NCBI GenBank assembly: GCA_003279565.1
Contig: QCHN01000001.1
Location: forward strand, 62,001-126,000
Direction: 5' to 3'
Origin: Prochlorococcus sp. AG-402-C09
Lineage (GTDB): Bacteria > Cyanobacteriota > Cyanobacteriia > PCC-6307 > Cyanobiaceae
Length of the DNA stretch: 64,000 nt
The notes under the pieces were generated by a model. It saw only the letters and a list, made by a program, of their open reading frames with translations. It did no database searches and had not been told where the DNA came from. Positions 18,134 through 26,584 of this stretch are shown in pieces. Position 1 is the stretch's first letter, and every line of letters begins with the position of its first letter. The position numbers and the translations under genes are program-made.

Positions 18134-18226
18134 TCAGATTAATTTAATGGCTTTCAGGGCTTTTTGAATCAAGAATGCTGCAGACAGGCCTGCGCCAACA
18201 AAAACTAAGTAAAAAAGAATTCCCAT
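18134..18226 (-). CDS. petL: Cytochrome b6f complex subunit 6 (PetL)
   Basis: A 31-codon frame from ATG 18226 to TGA 18134-18136 encodes one membrane span: MGILFYLVFVGAGLSAAFL followed by IQKALKAIKLI. The length of 30 residues and the ending Leu-(Lys)-Ala-Ile-Lys-Leu-Ile match PetL (Ycf7), a small stabilising subunit of the cytochrome b6f complex. No other small photosynthetic subunit fits as well, but the call rests on a very short sequence. About 180 AT-rich bases with no other feature separate it from the VKOR gene. Confidence 0.75.
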   Translation of the reverse strand: MGILFYLVFVGAGLSAAFLIQKALKAIKLI

Positions 18227-18288
18227 TTGATTTAAATTTCTCAATTAATAATAGAACATCAGTGCTTTATCTTTTGAATTTATTAATT

Positions 18289-18690
18289 TTAATCTTGAAT
18301 ATATTGTTTCCCAGTTGTCAGGCATTGCTCTGCTCGTTGTAATTCACGACCAATGTAAATGGCATGATCTAAATGACTGATGGGGAATGGACCTTGACCC
18401 TCGGAGATTTGAATACCTAATTGCTTGGCACTCTTTCCTCTATAAATATTGCTTGGTTTATATCTACTTTTTGTTTTACAACCAATTGTTTCTCCGGACT
18501 CTGGATCAATAGCGCGACCTTTTTGATCAATATCATTTAAATAATGTTCAAGTATTAACTCATTAGTTGTTGGTTCAATTTTTATTAAGAAATAACCTTT
18601 TGGGTCAAGCTTTATTTGTCGCTTGGATAATTTATCGTCTAAAAACTTTATGGATTTAATTAAGTCTTCTTGAGGATCTAGATTTTTCAT
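18289..18690 (-). CDS. Hypothetical cyanobacterial protein, DUF4346-like
   Basis: The 133-residue soluble protein contains LDPKGYFLIKIEPTTNELI near residues 28-46, DPESGETIGC near 82 and a C-terminal HLDHAIYIGRELQRAE. The mixture of DPKGYF and HAxYxGREL is what I recall from DUF4346, a cyanobacterial family of unknown function. There are no membrane spans and no catalytic motif that I can name. It is separated from petL by about 60 bases and from the next small membrane gene by about 80 bases, all on the minus strand. Confidence 0.6.
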   Translation of the reverse strand: MKNLDPQEDLIKSIKFLDDKLSKRQIKLDPKGYFLIKIEPTTNELILEHYLNDIDQKGRAIDPESGETIGCKTKSRYKPSNIYRGKSAKQLGIQISEGQGPFPISHLDHAIYIGRELQRAEQCLTTGKQYIQD

Positions 18691-18772
18691 TTCTTTAATT
18701 TACAAATTAAAAGGAAGATAAACAAGTAATCTGTTATTGTGTTATTAAATTTTTAGATTTTTCTTCGAAAAT

Positions 18773-19039
18773 TTATCCTGAAATAAAGCTTTTTAAGATT
18801 AAAAATATAAGTAGGTTTACAAAAATAAAAGATAAATAAACAATACCTGGATTTTTCAGTCCTGCCGGTGCTGTTAGTTCATAGCCAAAAAGAGTAATAA
18901 CACCTTGGGTACCTTTATCTTTATAACTAAAAATCCCTTTAGCAAAGAAAGGTTTTTCTTCATTAGAATTAATTTTATTTTTCTCGGTGGAAAGCGATTT
19001 ATCTGTTTCAGGAGAATCTAGTAAATTGTTGTCTTCCAT
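18773..19039 (-). CDS. Small membrane protein, 88 residues, unknown
   Basis: A polar, Lys/Glu/Asn-rich N-terminal half is followed by FGYELTAPAGLKNPG and a single hydrophobic span (IVYLSFIFVNLLIFLIL) close to the C terminus. The arrangement suggests a thylakoid or plasma membrane protein with a soluble N terminus. The motif before the helix is vaguely reminiscent of light-harvesting-like proteins, but the ExxNGR chlorophyll signature is absent. I do not assign a function. Confidence 0.55.
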   Translation of the reverse strand: MEDNNLLDSPETDKSLSTEKNKINSNEEKPFFAKGIFSYKDKGTQGVITLFGYELTAPAGLKNPGIVYLSFIFVNLLIFLILKSFISG

Positions 19040-19070
19040 TTAGATTAAGTCTTTAATTTTTCTGAAGTTA

Positions 19071-20252
19071 CTATGTATTTGATAGTTTTGGCTCTTCAAA
19101 CTTAAAAGGTACTTCATTATTTGTAGCGTTTATTTGATCAATCATTAACTTATTTGCTTTTGGGAGCCATTCTCTAATTAATGAGTCCATTGGTAAGTTG
19201 TACCATCTATGAAGACTTGCATTGGGCTTAGCAATAAAACCTCTGCGTTTTTTGTGACTCCCTCCCGCCCCAGGATCAAAATATTTTATTTGATTTGCTA
19301 TTGCCCACTCAATCGGAGAGTAATAGCAAGCTTCAAAATGTAAATTATCTATATTTCTTTCTGAACCCCAATATCTTCCCCAAAGCATATTGTCGCTTTT
19401 TACACATAATGACATTCCAATAGTTTTATCATTTCCTTCTTCTTTTGCTTCAAATAAAACAATATTTTCTTTGAGTTCAGTTGATGTAAGTTCAGTAAAA
19501 AATGATTCAGTGAGGTATTTACTTCCCCATACTCCCCATCTTGAACAATGAAGCTCATAAAAATAATGCATTTTTTTTAAATTCATCACATTTATTTGTG
19601 ATCCACTAAGAGGTTCAACTTTTACTCCACATTTTTTTATGCTTTCTCTTTCTCTTTTAATATTTCTACGTTGATTAGAATTAAATTTTTTTAAAAAATC
19701 AGAAAAACTATTTTCTTCATTCAATGTCAATAAACTTTGTTGGTTTACCCACTTAGCGCAATTTAGAGATTCAGCTATTTTCATCCACTTAGGATCTACA
19801 TATAAAAAGTTACAACTTAGAATGCTATTTTGTCGGGCAAAAATATCAATCTCAGAGATTAATATCTTTGTGAGATCTATATTATTAACTCCTTCTGCAA
19901 AAAGAAAGCGATAACCTTCTATTGGACTTAATGGGCTCATTCCTATTAGTTTTGGATAATATTGAAGTCCCATATTTTGAGCTAATTGAACAAAGGCATT
20001 ATCAAAAATAAATTCTCCATAACTATGAGATTTCAAATATAGAGGTGCACATGCAATTAAATTATTTTCACTCCATGCAGAGAGAAATAATGGTTGCCAT
20101 CCATATTTTGTACTTACACTTTTTGATCTTTCTAATGCATTTAACCAATCCCACTTATAAAAAGGAGTTGAATTTCCTTTTAAGAAATTATTCCAAATAA
20201 TTTTGGGAATTTCCTGGATTGATGCATGCCATTTGATTTTGATATTATTCAT
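19071..20252 (-). CDS. FemAB/GNAT-like acyltransferase family protein (DUF482-like)
   Basis: The protein resembles the family annotated as peptidoglycan biosynthesis/recognition (COG3146). The N terminus is KWHASIQEIPKIIWNNF, with SNQRRNIKRERESIK in the middle, GRYWGSER near 300 and FDPGAGGSHKKRRGF near 345. The frame is open from 20324, but that start would lie inside the upstream gene. Starting at the Met of MNNIKIKW (20252) removes the overlap and places the conserved block at the N terminus as usual. The substrate is unknown. Confidence 0.78.
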   Translation of the reverse strand: MNNIKIKWHASIQEIPKIIWNNFLKGNSTPFYKWDWLNALERSKSVSTKYGWQPLFLSAWSENNLIACAPLYLKSHSYGEFIFDNAFVQLAQNMGLQYYPKLIGMSPLSPIEGYRFLFAEGVNNIDLTKILISEIDIFARQNSILSCNFLYVDPKWMKIAESLNCAKWVNQQSLLTLNEENSFSDFLKKFNSNQRRNIKRERESIKKCGVKVEPLSGSQINVMNLKKMHYFYELHCSRWGVWGSKYLTESFFTELTSTELKENIVLFEAKEEGNDKTIGMSLCVKSDNMLWGRYWGSERNIDNLHFEACYYSPIEWAIANQIKYFDPGAGGSHKKRRGFIAKPNASLHRWYNLPMDSLIREWLPKANKLMIDQINATNNEVPFKFEEPKLSNT

Positions 20253-20274
20253 TTCTTTTATACTAAGTAAATAT

Positions 20275-20952
20275 TCAGGATAAATTATTTCTAAAATATC
20301 TGATAAGTAATTCATTGTTTCCAAGCTTTTTACTTTCTTTTAGAATCCAGTTATTTTTTTGATTCATGATTTCTTTTAAGTTTCTTAATTCAGATGAAAC
20401 CCAGCAGTAACATCCTCCTAAAAGATCAGGTGTAATGGTGATTTGTAATTCATCTATTAGATCCTCTAATAGAAATACTGATATAAGATTTGCGCCTCCT
20501 AGTAATACAATTTTTGCAATACCTTTCTGATATAAATCATCAAGAGAATCACGCCAAGTGAGTTTTAAATTTATTTTTTTATCGAATCCATTAGGAAGCA
20601 TAATCTCATTGTTCTTATCTTGTTTTTGGATTAACCATTTTTGAATAGGTTGTTTAAAAAAAAGCCAATTAGTTGGAAAATCTATTTGATTGCTGGCTAT
20701 AAGAGCAATTGGCTGTTCATTTTTTCCTTCTGAAGTTCTTTGTTTTAATAAGTTTTTATTTTTTATGATACAAATTGATTCATGGTCTCTCAGCGTTTGC
20801 CCTCCCATTAAAATTCCATCTGACCAAGCAAGTGATTCTTCTAAAACTAAACGATCACCAGATTGACCTAATTGTGTTTTTCCTCCTTCTGGATATGCGA
20901 TACGTCCATCAATACTAGAAGCTATAACTAATTTAACCCATTTCTTTTTCAA
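20275..20952 (-). CDS. RibD C-terminal-type (pyrimidine/pterin) reductase
   Basis: The 225-residue protein contains only the reductase half of RibD. It opens with VIASSIDGRIAYPEGGKTQ, followed by SLAWSDGILMGGQTLRDHES near 41-60 and IVLLGGANLISVFL near 156. Stand-alone RibD_C proteins are NADPH-dependent reductases of riboflavin precursors or of dihydropterins. The start is TTG 20950-20952, immediately after the TAA of the tandem pterin synthase gene, which suggests translational coupling and a shared pterin or deazapurine pathway (inference). No deaminase domain is attached. Confidence 0.8.
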   Translation of the reverse strand: MKKKWVKLVIASSIDGRIAYPEGGKTQLGQSGDRLVLEESLAWSDGILMGGQTLRDHESICIIKNKNLLKQRTSEGKNEQPIALIASNQIDFPTNWLFFKQPIQKWLIQKQDKNNEIMLPNGFDKKINLKLTWRDSLDDLYQKGIAKIVLLGGANLISVFLLEDLIDELQITITPDLLGGCYCWVSSELRNLKEIMNQKNNWILKESKKLGNNELLIRYFRNNLS

Positions 20953-21879
20953 TTATCTCAGCAAACCAACCTGATTCTGTGAGTCTTTAGTATCGATCTT
21001 TGATTCAGATACGTTTGCATAAACTTCAGCTGCATTATTTGGACTCTCCTGCAGCTTTATCTTATGTAAATTTGCCCCAATCGCATTAATTGGATTAGTT
21101 AATTTATCTGAAATATGTAATGCAATATTTTCAGCTGTAGGTACACAATTTGCAAAATAAGGAATATCTTTATTTAAAAAGGTATGATCAAAAGGTTCTA
21201 CAACCAAATCATTTATTAAACTATTTAATGCAGATAAATCGCATATCATTCCAGTTCTAGGATTAATCTTTCCTTTGACAGTTATATCTACTAAGTAATT
21301 GTGTCCATGTCCATTAGGGCGAGCACATTTTCCGAATATTTTTTCGTTTTCGGTTTGAGGTAAGTCTTCTCTTGCTAAGCGATGAGCAGCTGAAAAGTGT
21401 GTTTGAACTGTTAAATAAGCATCCATAGCATTTCCTTGATAGTCAGCCCAGAGTTTTGGGTTTTCGTAAAGACGAAGAGAGGTTAGGGGTAAGTGAGATT
21501 TAAGTCGCTCCCATATAATACGAACTAAACTTTCAGTTGTGGGCAGGCAACCTTCGGGTTTAGAAAGGTCAAATTCTGGCCATGTGTCATTTAAAAAACG
21601 AAAGTCAAGCTGACTTGTAACTTCGTTTTTAATGGCATGTTTTACATCTGAAAGGTTTAAGACCATGCCATATTTATTAAGTTCTCCTTCCATGGTTACG
21701 ATTAACTCGTAATTATGTCCGTGGCCAGGAGCTATTGAGCATGGGCCAAACAAAGCTGAATTATCATCATCAGATAATTCAGGAAGCCTATAAAGGTGGC
21801 TTGCGCTAAAGCAGGCTCGCCTTGTGATTACACAGTTTCTCCCCTCTCCGTGGGAAAAATCAGATGTGATTGCTTCCAT
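20953..21879 (-). CDS. Tandem 6-pyruvoyl-tetrahydropterin synthase/QueD-like protein
   Basis: Two PTPS/QueD domains are fused in 308 residues. The first spans about 15-145 with His28, Cys47 and the HGH at 53-55. The second spans about 153-285 with His166, Cys185, HGH 191-193, Asp231-His232 and a late Glu in LQES. The second has all zinc ligands and catalytic residues known for the family. In the first the Asp-His pair is Asp92-Phe93, so that copy is probably impaired. Possible roles are 6-carboxytetrahydropterin synthesis for queuosine or tetrahydropterin synthesis. A RibD-type reductase follows directly. Confidence 0.88.
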   Translation of the reverse strand: MEAITSDFSHGEGRNCVITRRACFSASHLYRLPELSDDDNSALFGPCSIAPGHGHNYELIVTMEGELNKYGMVLNLSDVKHAIKNEVTSQLDFRFLNDTWPEFDLSKPEGCLPTTESLVRIIWERLKSHLPLTSLRLYENPKLWADYQGNAMDAYLTVQTHFSAAHRLAREDLPQTENEKIFGKCARPNGHGHNYLVDITVKGKINPRTGMICDLSALNSLINDLVVEPFDHTFLNKDIPYFANCVPTAENIALHISDKLTNPINAIGANLHKIKLQESPNNAAEVYANVSESKIDTKDSQNQVGLLR

Positions 21880-21931
21880 AACTTTTTCACATCAAAACAC
21901 ATCTTAATAACTTTTAGTTACTTCTGTCTTT

Positions 21932-22528
21932 ATGGCCGTCCAATCAACCCCTAAAACTCTTAAAGAAAAGTTAGGTGGTCGAAATATATTTTTGATAGGA
22001 ATGATGGGTTCTGGCAAAAGTCAAACGGGCCCAGTCCTAGCCAAAATGATCAATTATGCTTTTGTTGATACTGATGATGTTATAGAAAAAGCTTCTAAAC
22101 AGTCTATTTCATCTATTTTTGAAAAAGATGGAGAAAAAGTCTTTAGGGATGTTGAAAAACAAGTTTTAAAAGAAATTAGTCAACATCATTCTCTTGTAAT
22201 TGCTACTGGAGGTGGTTTAATCACCGTGCCTGAAAACTGGGGCATTCTTCATCAAGGAATTGTTATTTGGTTAGATCTTGATTTGAAACGTTCAATTAAA
22301 CGATTAGCAAGTGATAGAAAGACACGCCCTTTGCTAATTGGGGATGATTTAGCTGAGAATTTTAGACAGATTTATGAAAGTAGAAAACCAATATATTTAG
22401 AGTCAGATTTGAGAATAGAAGTTGAGGATCAATCTTCATATGAGGTTGCAACTATGATTGCTGAACATTTGCCAAGTATCCTTATTGACCCGGAGACTCA
22501 AGCCGAACGGCATACCACTGAATTGTAA
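21932..22528 (+). CDS. aroK: Shikimate kinase
   Basis: AroK phosphorylates shikimate at O3 in aromatic amino acid synthesis. The protein has the P-loop GMMGSGKS at 23-30, the substrate-binding DTDD near residues 46-49, GGG near 94-96 and the lid RKTRPLL near 128. It has 198 residues, with a short N-terminal and C-terminal extension compared with the usual 170-180. The start codons of aroK and the pterin-synthase gene face each other across 52 bases. Its last 47 bases overlap the convergent CRR7-like gene. Confidence 0.94.
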   Translation: MAVQSTPKTLKEKLGGRNIFLIGMMGSGKSQTGPVLAKMINYAFVDTDDVIEKASKQSISSIFEKDGEKVFRDVEKQVLKEISQHHSLVIATGGGLITVPENWGILHQGIVIWLDLDLKRSIKRLASDRKTRPLLIGDDLAENFRQIYESRKPIYLESDLRIEVEDQSSYEVATMIAEHLPSILIDPETQAERHTTEL

Positions 22529-22745
22529 AACCTGTTTTGATTTCTAGGTCGCAGGCTGTATCAAGCAAATGTTGAGCAGCTTCTTCTATTGAAGACTTAC
22601 ATGCAAGATCTAAGGGTAGTGAATCGAATTTATTTAACCAAGATTGAATCCATACAAGAGTTTGTTCTTTATCCATGAATTGTTCACTTTCGCCAGGAAC
22701 CAAAACAACATAATTATCCATTTCTCTAATTAGCGGATCAGACAT
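22482..22745 (-). CDS. CRR7-like small protein (NDH-1 biogenesis?)
   Basis: The 87-residue protein contains DNYVVLVPGESEQFMDKEQTL near 10-30, close to the pattern of the chlororespiratory reduction 7 family, which supports assembly or stability of the NAD(P)H dehydrogenase complex in plastids and cyanobacteria. This family call is from remembered pattern and is tentative. The start codon overlaps the start of the divergent gene at the CATG of 22743-22746. The 3' end overlaps aroK by 47 bases. Other NDH-1 genes occur elsewhere in the window. Confidence 0.55.
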   Translation of the reverse strand: MSDPLIREMDNYVVLVPGESEQFMDKEQTLVWIQSWLNKFDSLPLDLACKSSIEEAAQHLLDTACDLEIKTGFTIQWYAVRLESPGQ

Positions 22746-23475
22746 GAGACAAAAATCTTTCTTTTTTTTGATTTCTATTTTAATTGTTTTTACTTACATA
22801 GGTCCTGCGCTTGCAGAAACTATCTTTGAAATAAATAATTTTCAACCTTCTAAGCTATATGAACGCAAATTAATCTGGCCTGATTGGCGCTTGCCTTCTT
22901 CTATGAAGCGCCCAGGATTGAAAGATGACTTAATTTACCCTGATTGGTTTGAAGGGGTATGGGATGTTACTAGTGAGATGGAAAGTGATCAGAATCAAGA
23001 ACCTGTTATTCACTCAGCTAAATTTATTCACAATACCTCTGGTAATTTAATTGCTGACCGAGAATACAACACAAAGTCTTATGCTTTGAGCACAAAGACT
23101 GCTGGTTTTTTATCAGTAAAGAATGATCCTAAGTCTCCTAATCGTCAGTTTGCTAAATTGACTGAAGATAGGTATTTAGAGACAAAAATTATAGGGAGGA
23201 TTCAAGAAAAAATAGATAATAATATTTTTTTTACTGATGAATTAACTTTACAAATTTTGCATACACCAGAATTGAGCAGGGTTAGTCAGGTCGAAACACT
23301 AACTGAGTTTAAAAAATGTGGATCTAACCAAAAGAATGATATGAATTTTGGTGATTTTAAAATTTGTGGAGAACAATTTCAGGCAATTTACAATCAACCT
23401 GGTCAAAATCTTATTTCTTTGCCGATTAAAACAGAGAAATCTACATTAATACTTAGAAAGACTAATTATGATTAG
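22744..23475 (+). CDS. Exported hypothetical protein (DUF6816-like), probably lumenal
   Basis: The 243-residue protein begins with a clear signal peptide (about residues 5-24, ending GPALA). The mature part has a repeated PDWRLPSS/YPDWFEGVWDV pattern and alternating hydrophobic strands, suggesting a beta-rich lipocalin-like fold. Similar proteins are found in cyanobacteria and chloroplast lumens, without known function as far as I can recall. Two Cys residues near the C terminus (KKCGS and KICGE) could form a disulfide. The start overlaps that of the divergent CRR7-like gene. Confidence 0.65.
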   Translation: MRQKSFFFLISILIVFTYIGPALAETIFEINNFQPSKLYERKLIWPDWRLPSSMKRPGLKDDLIYPDWFEGVWDVTSEMESDQNQEPVIHSAKFIHNTSGNLIADREYNTKSYALSTKTAGFLSVKNDPKSPNRQFAKLTEDRYLETKIIGRIQEKIDNNIFFTDELTLQILHTPELSRVSQVETLTEFKKCGSNQKNDMNFGDFKICGEQFQAIYNQPGQNLISLPIKTEKSTLILRKTNYD

Positions 23476-24196
23476 TTGTTGTTACTTGATCCTCAATTAA
23501 GTCTCTCCAGTTAAAAAGATTTTGAAGACTTGGATCATGTATAAATAAAGAACAGCCTTTGCCTTTTAGACTTTCGCCAGATGAATTTGGAAATTTGAGT
23601 AGTGATAAGTGTGATGCTACAGCGATATCTGCAATAGAAAGCTTTTCTCCAATAAGAAAGTTTTCTTTATCAATTAAATTTGATAGATATTTTAGATTTT
23701 GTTTTAGAGATTCTTTCTCTCTATGGTTTGTTAATCCAGAAATTTGACTAGCAATCTTTGTAGGAATATTAAAAATAAGTTTTTGCATAGAATCCGAAAT
23801 TTCGTTGGCGAATAAAGAGGAAATCAATATTGGATTCTTCGTTAGCTCTTCCAAAAAGACAATTTTTATAGATTTTGCCAAAGTTGTATCTGCCCAATTC
23901 TCAATTATTTGGGCCTGAGATGCTTCCTTTAGACCCTCAGGAATTAATTTTGGTTCTATTTCAATTTTCTCTAAGTGTCGTATTATTGAACTTGATTCAT
24001 GGATTGTTGTTTCCTTATCAAAAAGCACGGGTAATTTTTTTTGTCCTGTTTTTTGAAAGATATCTATTTGCCCTATGCCTGGAGTTATCTCAACGGTTCG
24101 ATATTCAAGCTTTTTTGCAGCCAACGCCATTCTTACTTTCAAGCAATAAGGTGAGTGCCTAAATTGATGAAGTTCCAACATTTTATTTTCCTTCAA
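23462..24196 (-). CDS. Glutathione S-transferase family protein
   Basis: A thioredoxin-fold N-terminal domain begins LELHQFRHSPYCLKVRMAL, with Ser and Cys at the usual catalytic position, and continues with KLPVLFDKETTIHESSSIIRHL, including the cis-Pro and the SS glutathione-binding pair. An all-helical C-terminal domain follows with the NFLIGEKLSIADIAVASHL motif. It has 244 residues from the first ATG, but the second ATG five codons later fits the family better. It overlaps the convergent exported-protein gene by 14 bases. The substrate is unknown. Confidence 0.87.
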   Translation of the reverse strand: MKENKMLELHQFRHSPYCLKVRMALAAKKLEYRTVEITPGIGQIDIFQKTGQKKLPVLFDKETTIHESSSIIRHLEKIEIEPKLIPEGLKEASQAQIIENWADTTLAKSIKIVFLEELTKNPILISSLFANEISDSMQKLIFNIPTKIASQISGLTNHREKESLKQNLKYLSNLIDKENFLIGEKLSIADIAVASHLSLLKFPNSSGESLKGKGCSLFIHDPSLQNLFNWRDLIEDQVTTTNHN

Positions 24197-24241
24197 ATGG
24201 TTAGCAGATTAGCTATTAATTCAGTCTTTTGGTGGTGAAAA

Positions 24242-24448
24242 ATGGGTGAGTTTTTTTCTAATGTTTCTAGATATCCCAAATATCTAATCACAATAGTTTT
24301 GGGGGTTTTTACTGCTGCAATTTCTCCATTAATTAAACGAGGTAGTAATCCGATCACAGCGATTGCTCTTATTGGGGCGTTGTTAAGTGGACTTCTGACA
24401 ATAATGTTCTTATTGAAGGCTATGGCTTTCCCTGCACCAATTACTTAG
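24242..24448 (+). CDS. ycf33: Ycf33 (DUF751) small membrane protein
   Basis: The 68-residue protein has two hydrophobic segments and the sequence [17 protein letters not shown] near its start, followed by [15 protein letters not shown]. This fits Ycf33/DUF751, conserved in cyanobacteria and red-lineage plastids and of unclear function. It is followed by rbfA with only two bases between stop and start, a pairing I associate with cyanobacteria. The start ATG is clear. Confidence 0.8.
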   Translation: MGEFFSNVSRYPKYLITIVLGVFTAAISPLIKRGSNPITAIALIGALLSGLLTIMFLLKAMAFPAPIT

Positions 24449-24450
24449 AT

Positions 24451-24834
24451 ATGGCTAATTCAAGAAGAGTAGAAAAATTAGCAGCTTTACTCAAGAGAGA
24501 AGTTAGTGAACTTTTAGTTAACGGGGTTAGAGATGAAAGAATTCATCAAGCTATGATTACCATTACCTCTGTTGAGGTCTCAGGTGACTTACAGCATGCA
24601 AAAATTTTTGTAAGTCTTTTTGGCGAAGATGAAAAAAAAGCTGAAGTGCTAGTTGGTTTAGAGGAGGCAAAGAGATTTATTCGTGTTGAGCTTGCTCGAA
24701 GGCTCCCAATGCGACGATCTCCTGAGCTTGTCTTTAAAATTGATAAAGGTATGACAAAAGGTCCTGCAGTTTTAGATCTTCTCAATTCATTAGAACTTGA
24801 ACGTAAAAGTAAAGATATACGTAAAGACTTATAG
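24451..24834 (+). CDS. rbfA: Ribosome-binding factor A
   Basis: RbfA is a KH-fold protein that helps mature the 30S subunit and its 16S 5' end. The 127 residues contain [18 protein letters not shown] at the start, [20 protein letters not shown] in the middle and [18 protein letters not shown] near residue 90, all typical. The stop at 24834 is followed after 16 bases by the best start of the GH3 gene. It probably belongs to one transcript with ycf33 and the GH3 gene. Confidence 0.94.
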   Translation: MANSRRVEKLAALLKREVSELLVNGVRDERIHQAMITITSVEVSGDLQHAKIFVSLFGEDEKKAEVLVGLEEAKRFIRVELARRLPMRRSPELVFKIDKGMTKGPAVLDLLNSLELERKSKDIRKDL

Positions 24835-24850
24835 ATTAATCAATGTTTTC

Positions 24851-26485
24851 ATGAATAAATCTGATCTTAGAAGACAAGTTGCTGAATTATTTATAGTTAG
24901 AGCAAGTGGATTTAATCTTGATTCCCAACGTTTATATCCTAACTTAGAAGAATCTAATTCAAATCTTAAGAGACTTTTAGAAGAAGGTGTTGGTGGAGTT
25001 ATTTTGTTAGGAGGAACTGTAAAAGAATTAGAAATTCGTTGCCATGTTTTGAAGAAATGGTCTGGTAAACCTCTTCTCTTATGCGCTGACATTGAGGAAG
25101 GTGTTGGTCAAAGATTTTATGGAGGAACAAAGTTTATTCCTCCAATGGGTATCGCTCAGATTTATAAAAAAGATCATAATTTAGCAATTTCTATTGCTGA
25201 GGAAATCGGGTATTTTACTGGTAAAGAAGCAAAAAATATTGGTTTAAATTGGTTGTTAGCACCTGTCTGTGATATCAATAATAATTCAAAAAATCCGGTT
25301 ATAAATCTAAGAGCTTGGGGAGAAGAACCTGAAACAGTAAAAAGTTTAACTTGTGCTTTTCTTAGGGGTGTTTCTAGATCAAAAATGCTGACCTGTGCGA
25401 AACATTTTCCTGGGCATGGAAATTCCGAAGTTGACTCTCACTTGGATTTGCCAGAAATACAGAGTGACTTATCTAAATTAGAGAAATTTGAGTTGATTCC
25501 ATTTAAATCTTTAATCAATCAAGAAGTAAATAGTATTATGATCGGACATTTACTTTTATCAAAGATTGATCCTATTTATCCTGCAACACTTTCAAAAAGA
25601 GTGGTTACGGATTTGTTACGTATCAAATTAAAATACGATGGTTTAGTTGTTAGCGATGCGCTAGTGATGAATGCAATATCTAATAAATATAGTAGTGGTA
25701 TGTCTGCAGTAATGGCATTTGATGCAGGAATTGATTTGATTATGATGCCAAAAGATATAGATGAGGCAATTGATTCTCTTACTGATGCTTTTTATTCAGA
25801 AAAGATTTCTTTAGAAAGGTTATATTTATCTATAGAAAGAAGAAAAAAACAACTTGATTTAATTAGTATTGAAAATGATTCAGAAAAAAAAGAATTGAGG
25901 AATGATGATATTAAGAATAAATTTTCATTGGATGTCTCTAGATTTAGTGATTCCATCATAAAAAATTCAATTTTTGTCAGAGAAGAAAGTACTATAAAAG
26001 CTGAATTGAATGATATCAATCTTGTACAAATTGACAATTTTGATCAAATATCTAATAAATTTTTTCCTGCATTAGATTTACCTAAGGCAGTCGGGTTTAA
26101 AAATTTAATTATACATCCACTTGGTATCAGTCCATGGAAAAAAACTAACAAAAGATTTTTAGAATTGGAGCTATTTGGTAATAGTAAAATTCTTGTTCAG
26201 CTCTTTGTAAGAGGTAAACCATTTATTGGATTAGATTATCATAATGACCATTGGATAGATGCTATAAAAAATTTAGAAATTGAGGAAAGATTATCAGGGA
26301 TTATTATATATGGATGTCCATATTTGTATGATAAGATTAAGAAAAATATTCATGATTCTATTCCTTTAGCTTATAGCCCTAGTCAAATAGAGGAAGCACA
26401 AAATCAAATTTTAACTCGTATATTGCAATCAAAAATAGTTAAAAAGGAAATTGATAAAACTTCAGGTAAAGAATTTACTGATTGA
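24851..26485 (+). CDS. Glycoside hydrolase family 3, NagZ-like beta-N-acetylglucosaminidase
   Basis: The catalytic domain has the GH3/NagZ signature KHFPGHGNSEVDSH near residues 183-196 and the nucleophile segment VVSDALVMNAI near 266. NagZ removes GlcNAc from muropeptides, which fits the presence of AnmK in the window. At 544 residues it is longer than plain NagZ (about 340), with an extra C-terminal domain of about 200 residues. The frame is open from 24797, but this would overlap rbfA; the ATG at 24851 starts the conserved LRRQVAELFIVR block and is preferred. Confidence 0.88.
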   Translation: MNKSDLRRQVAELFIVRASGFNLDSQRLYPNLEESNSNLKRLLEEGVGGVILLGGTVKELEIRCHVLKKWSGKPLLLCADIEEGVGQRFYGGTKFIPPMGIAQIYKKDHNLAISIAEEIGYFTGKEAKNIGLNWLLAPVCDINNNSKNPVINLRAWGEEPETVKSLTCAFLRGVSRSKMLTCAKHFPGHGNSEVDSHLDLPEIQSDLSKLEKFELIPFKSLINQEVNSIMIGHLLLSKIDPIYPATLSKRVVTDLLRIKLKYDGLVVSDALVMNAISNKYSSGMSAVMAFDAGIDLIMMPKDIDEAIDSLTDAFYSEKISLERLYLSIERRKKQLDLISIENDSEKKELRNDDIKNKFSLDVSRFSDSIIKNSIFVREESTIKAELNDINLVQIDNFDQISNKFFPALDLPKAVGFKNLIIHPLGISPWKKTNKRFLELELFGNSKILVQLFVRGKPFIGLDYHNDHWIDAIKNLEIEERLSGIIIYGCPYLYDKIKKNIHDSIPLAYSPSQIEEAQNQILTRILQSKIVKKEIDKTSGKEFTD

Positions 26486-26584
26486 AAATTGCTTCATCTA
26501 GAATTTAGTATTAAGAAAACCCTTATTGTTGTTTAAATAACTGCATAGTTATTCTTTAGACTTCTTAGTAAGAAGCATACAGAA

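Noticed and set aside
20253..20324. Longer N terminus of the FemAB-like protein
   Set aside because: It would overlap the RibD-type gene by 50 bases, and the family block starts at the Met at 20252.
24797..24850. Earlier start for the GH3 hydrolase inside rbfA
   Set aside because: It overlaps the rbfA end and adds a non-conserved stretch; the ATG at 24851 is followed directly by conserved sequence.
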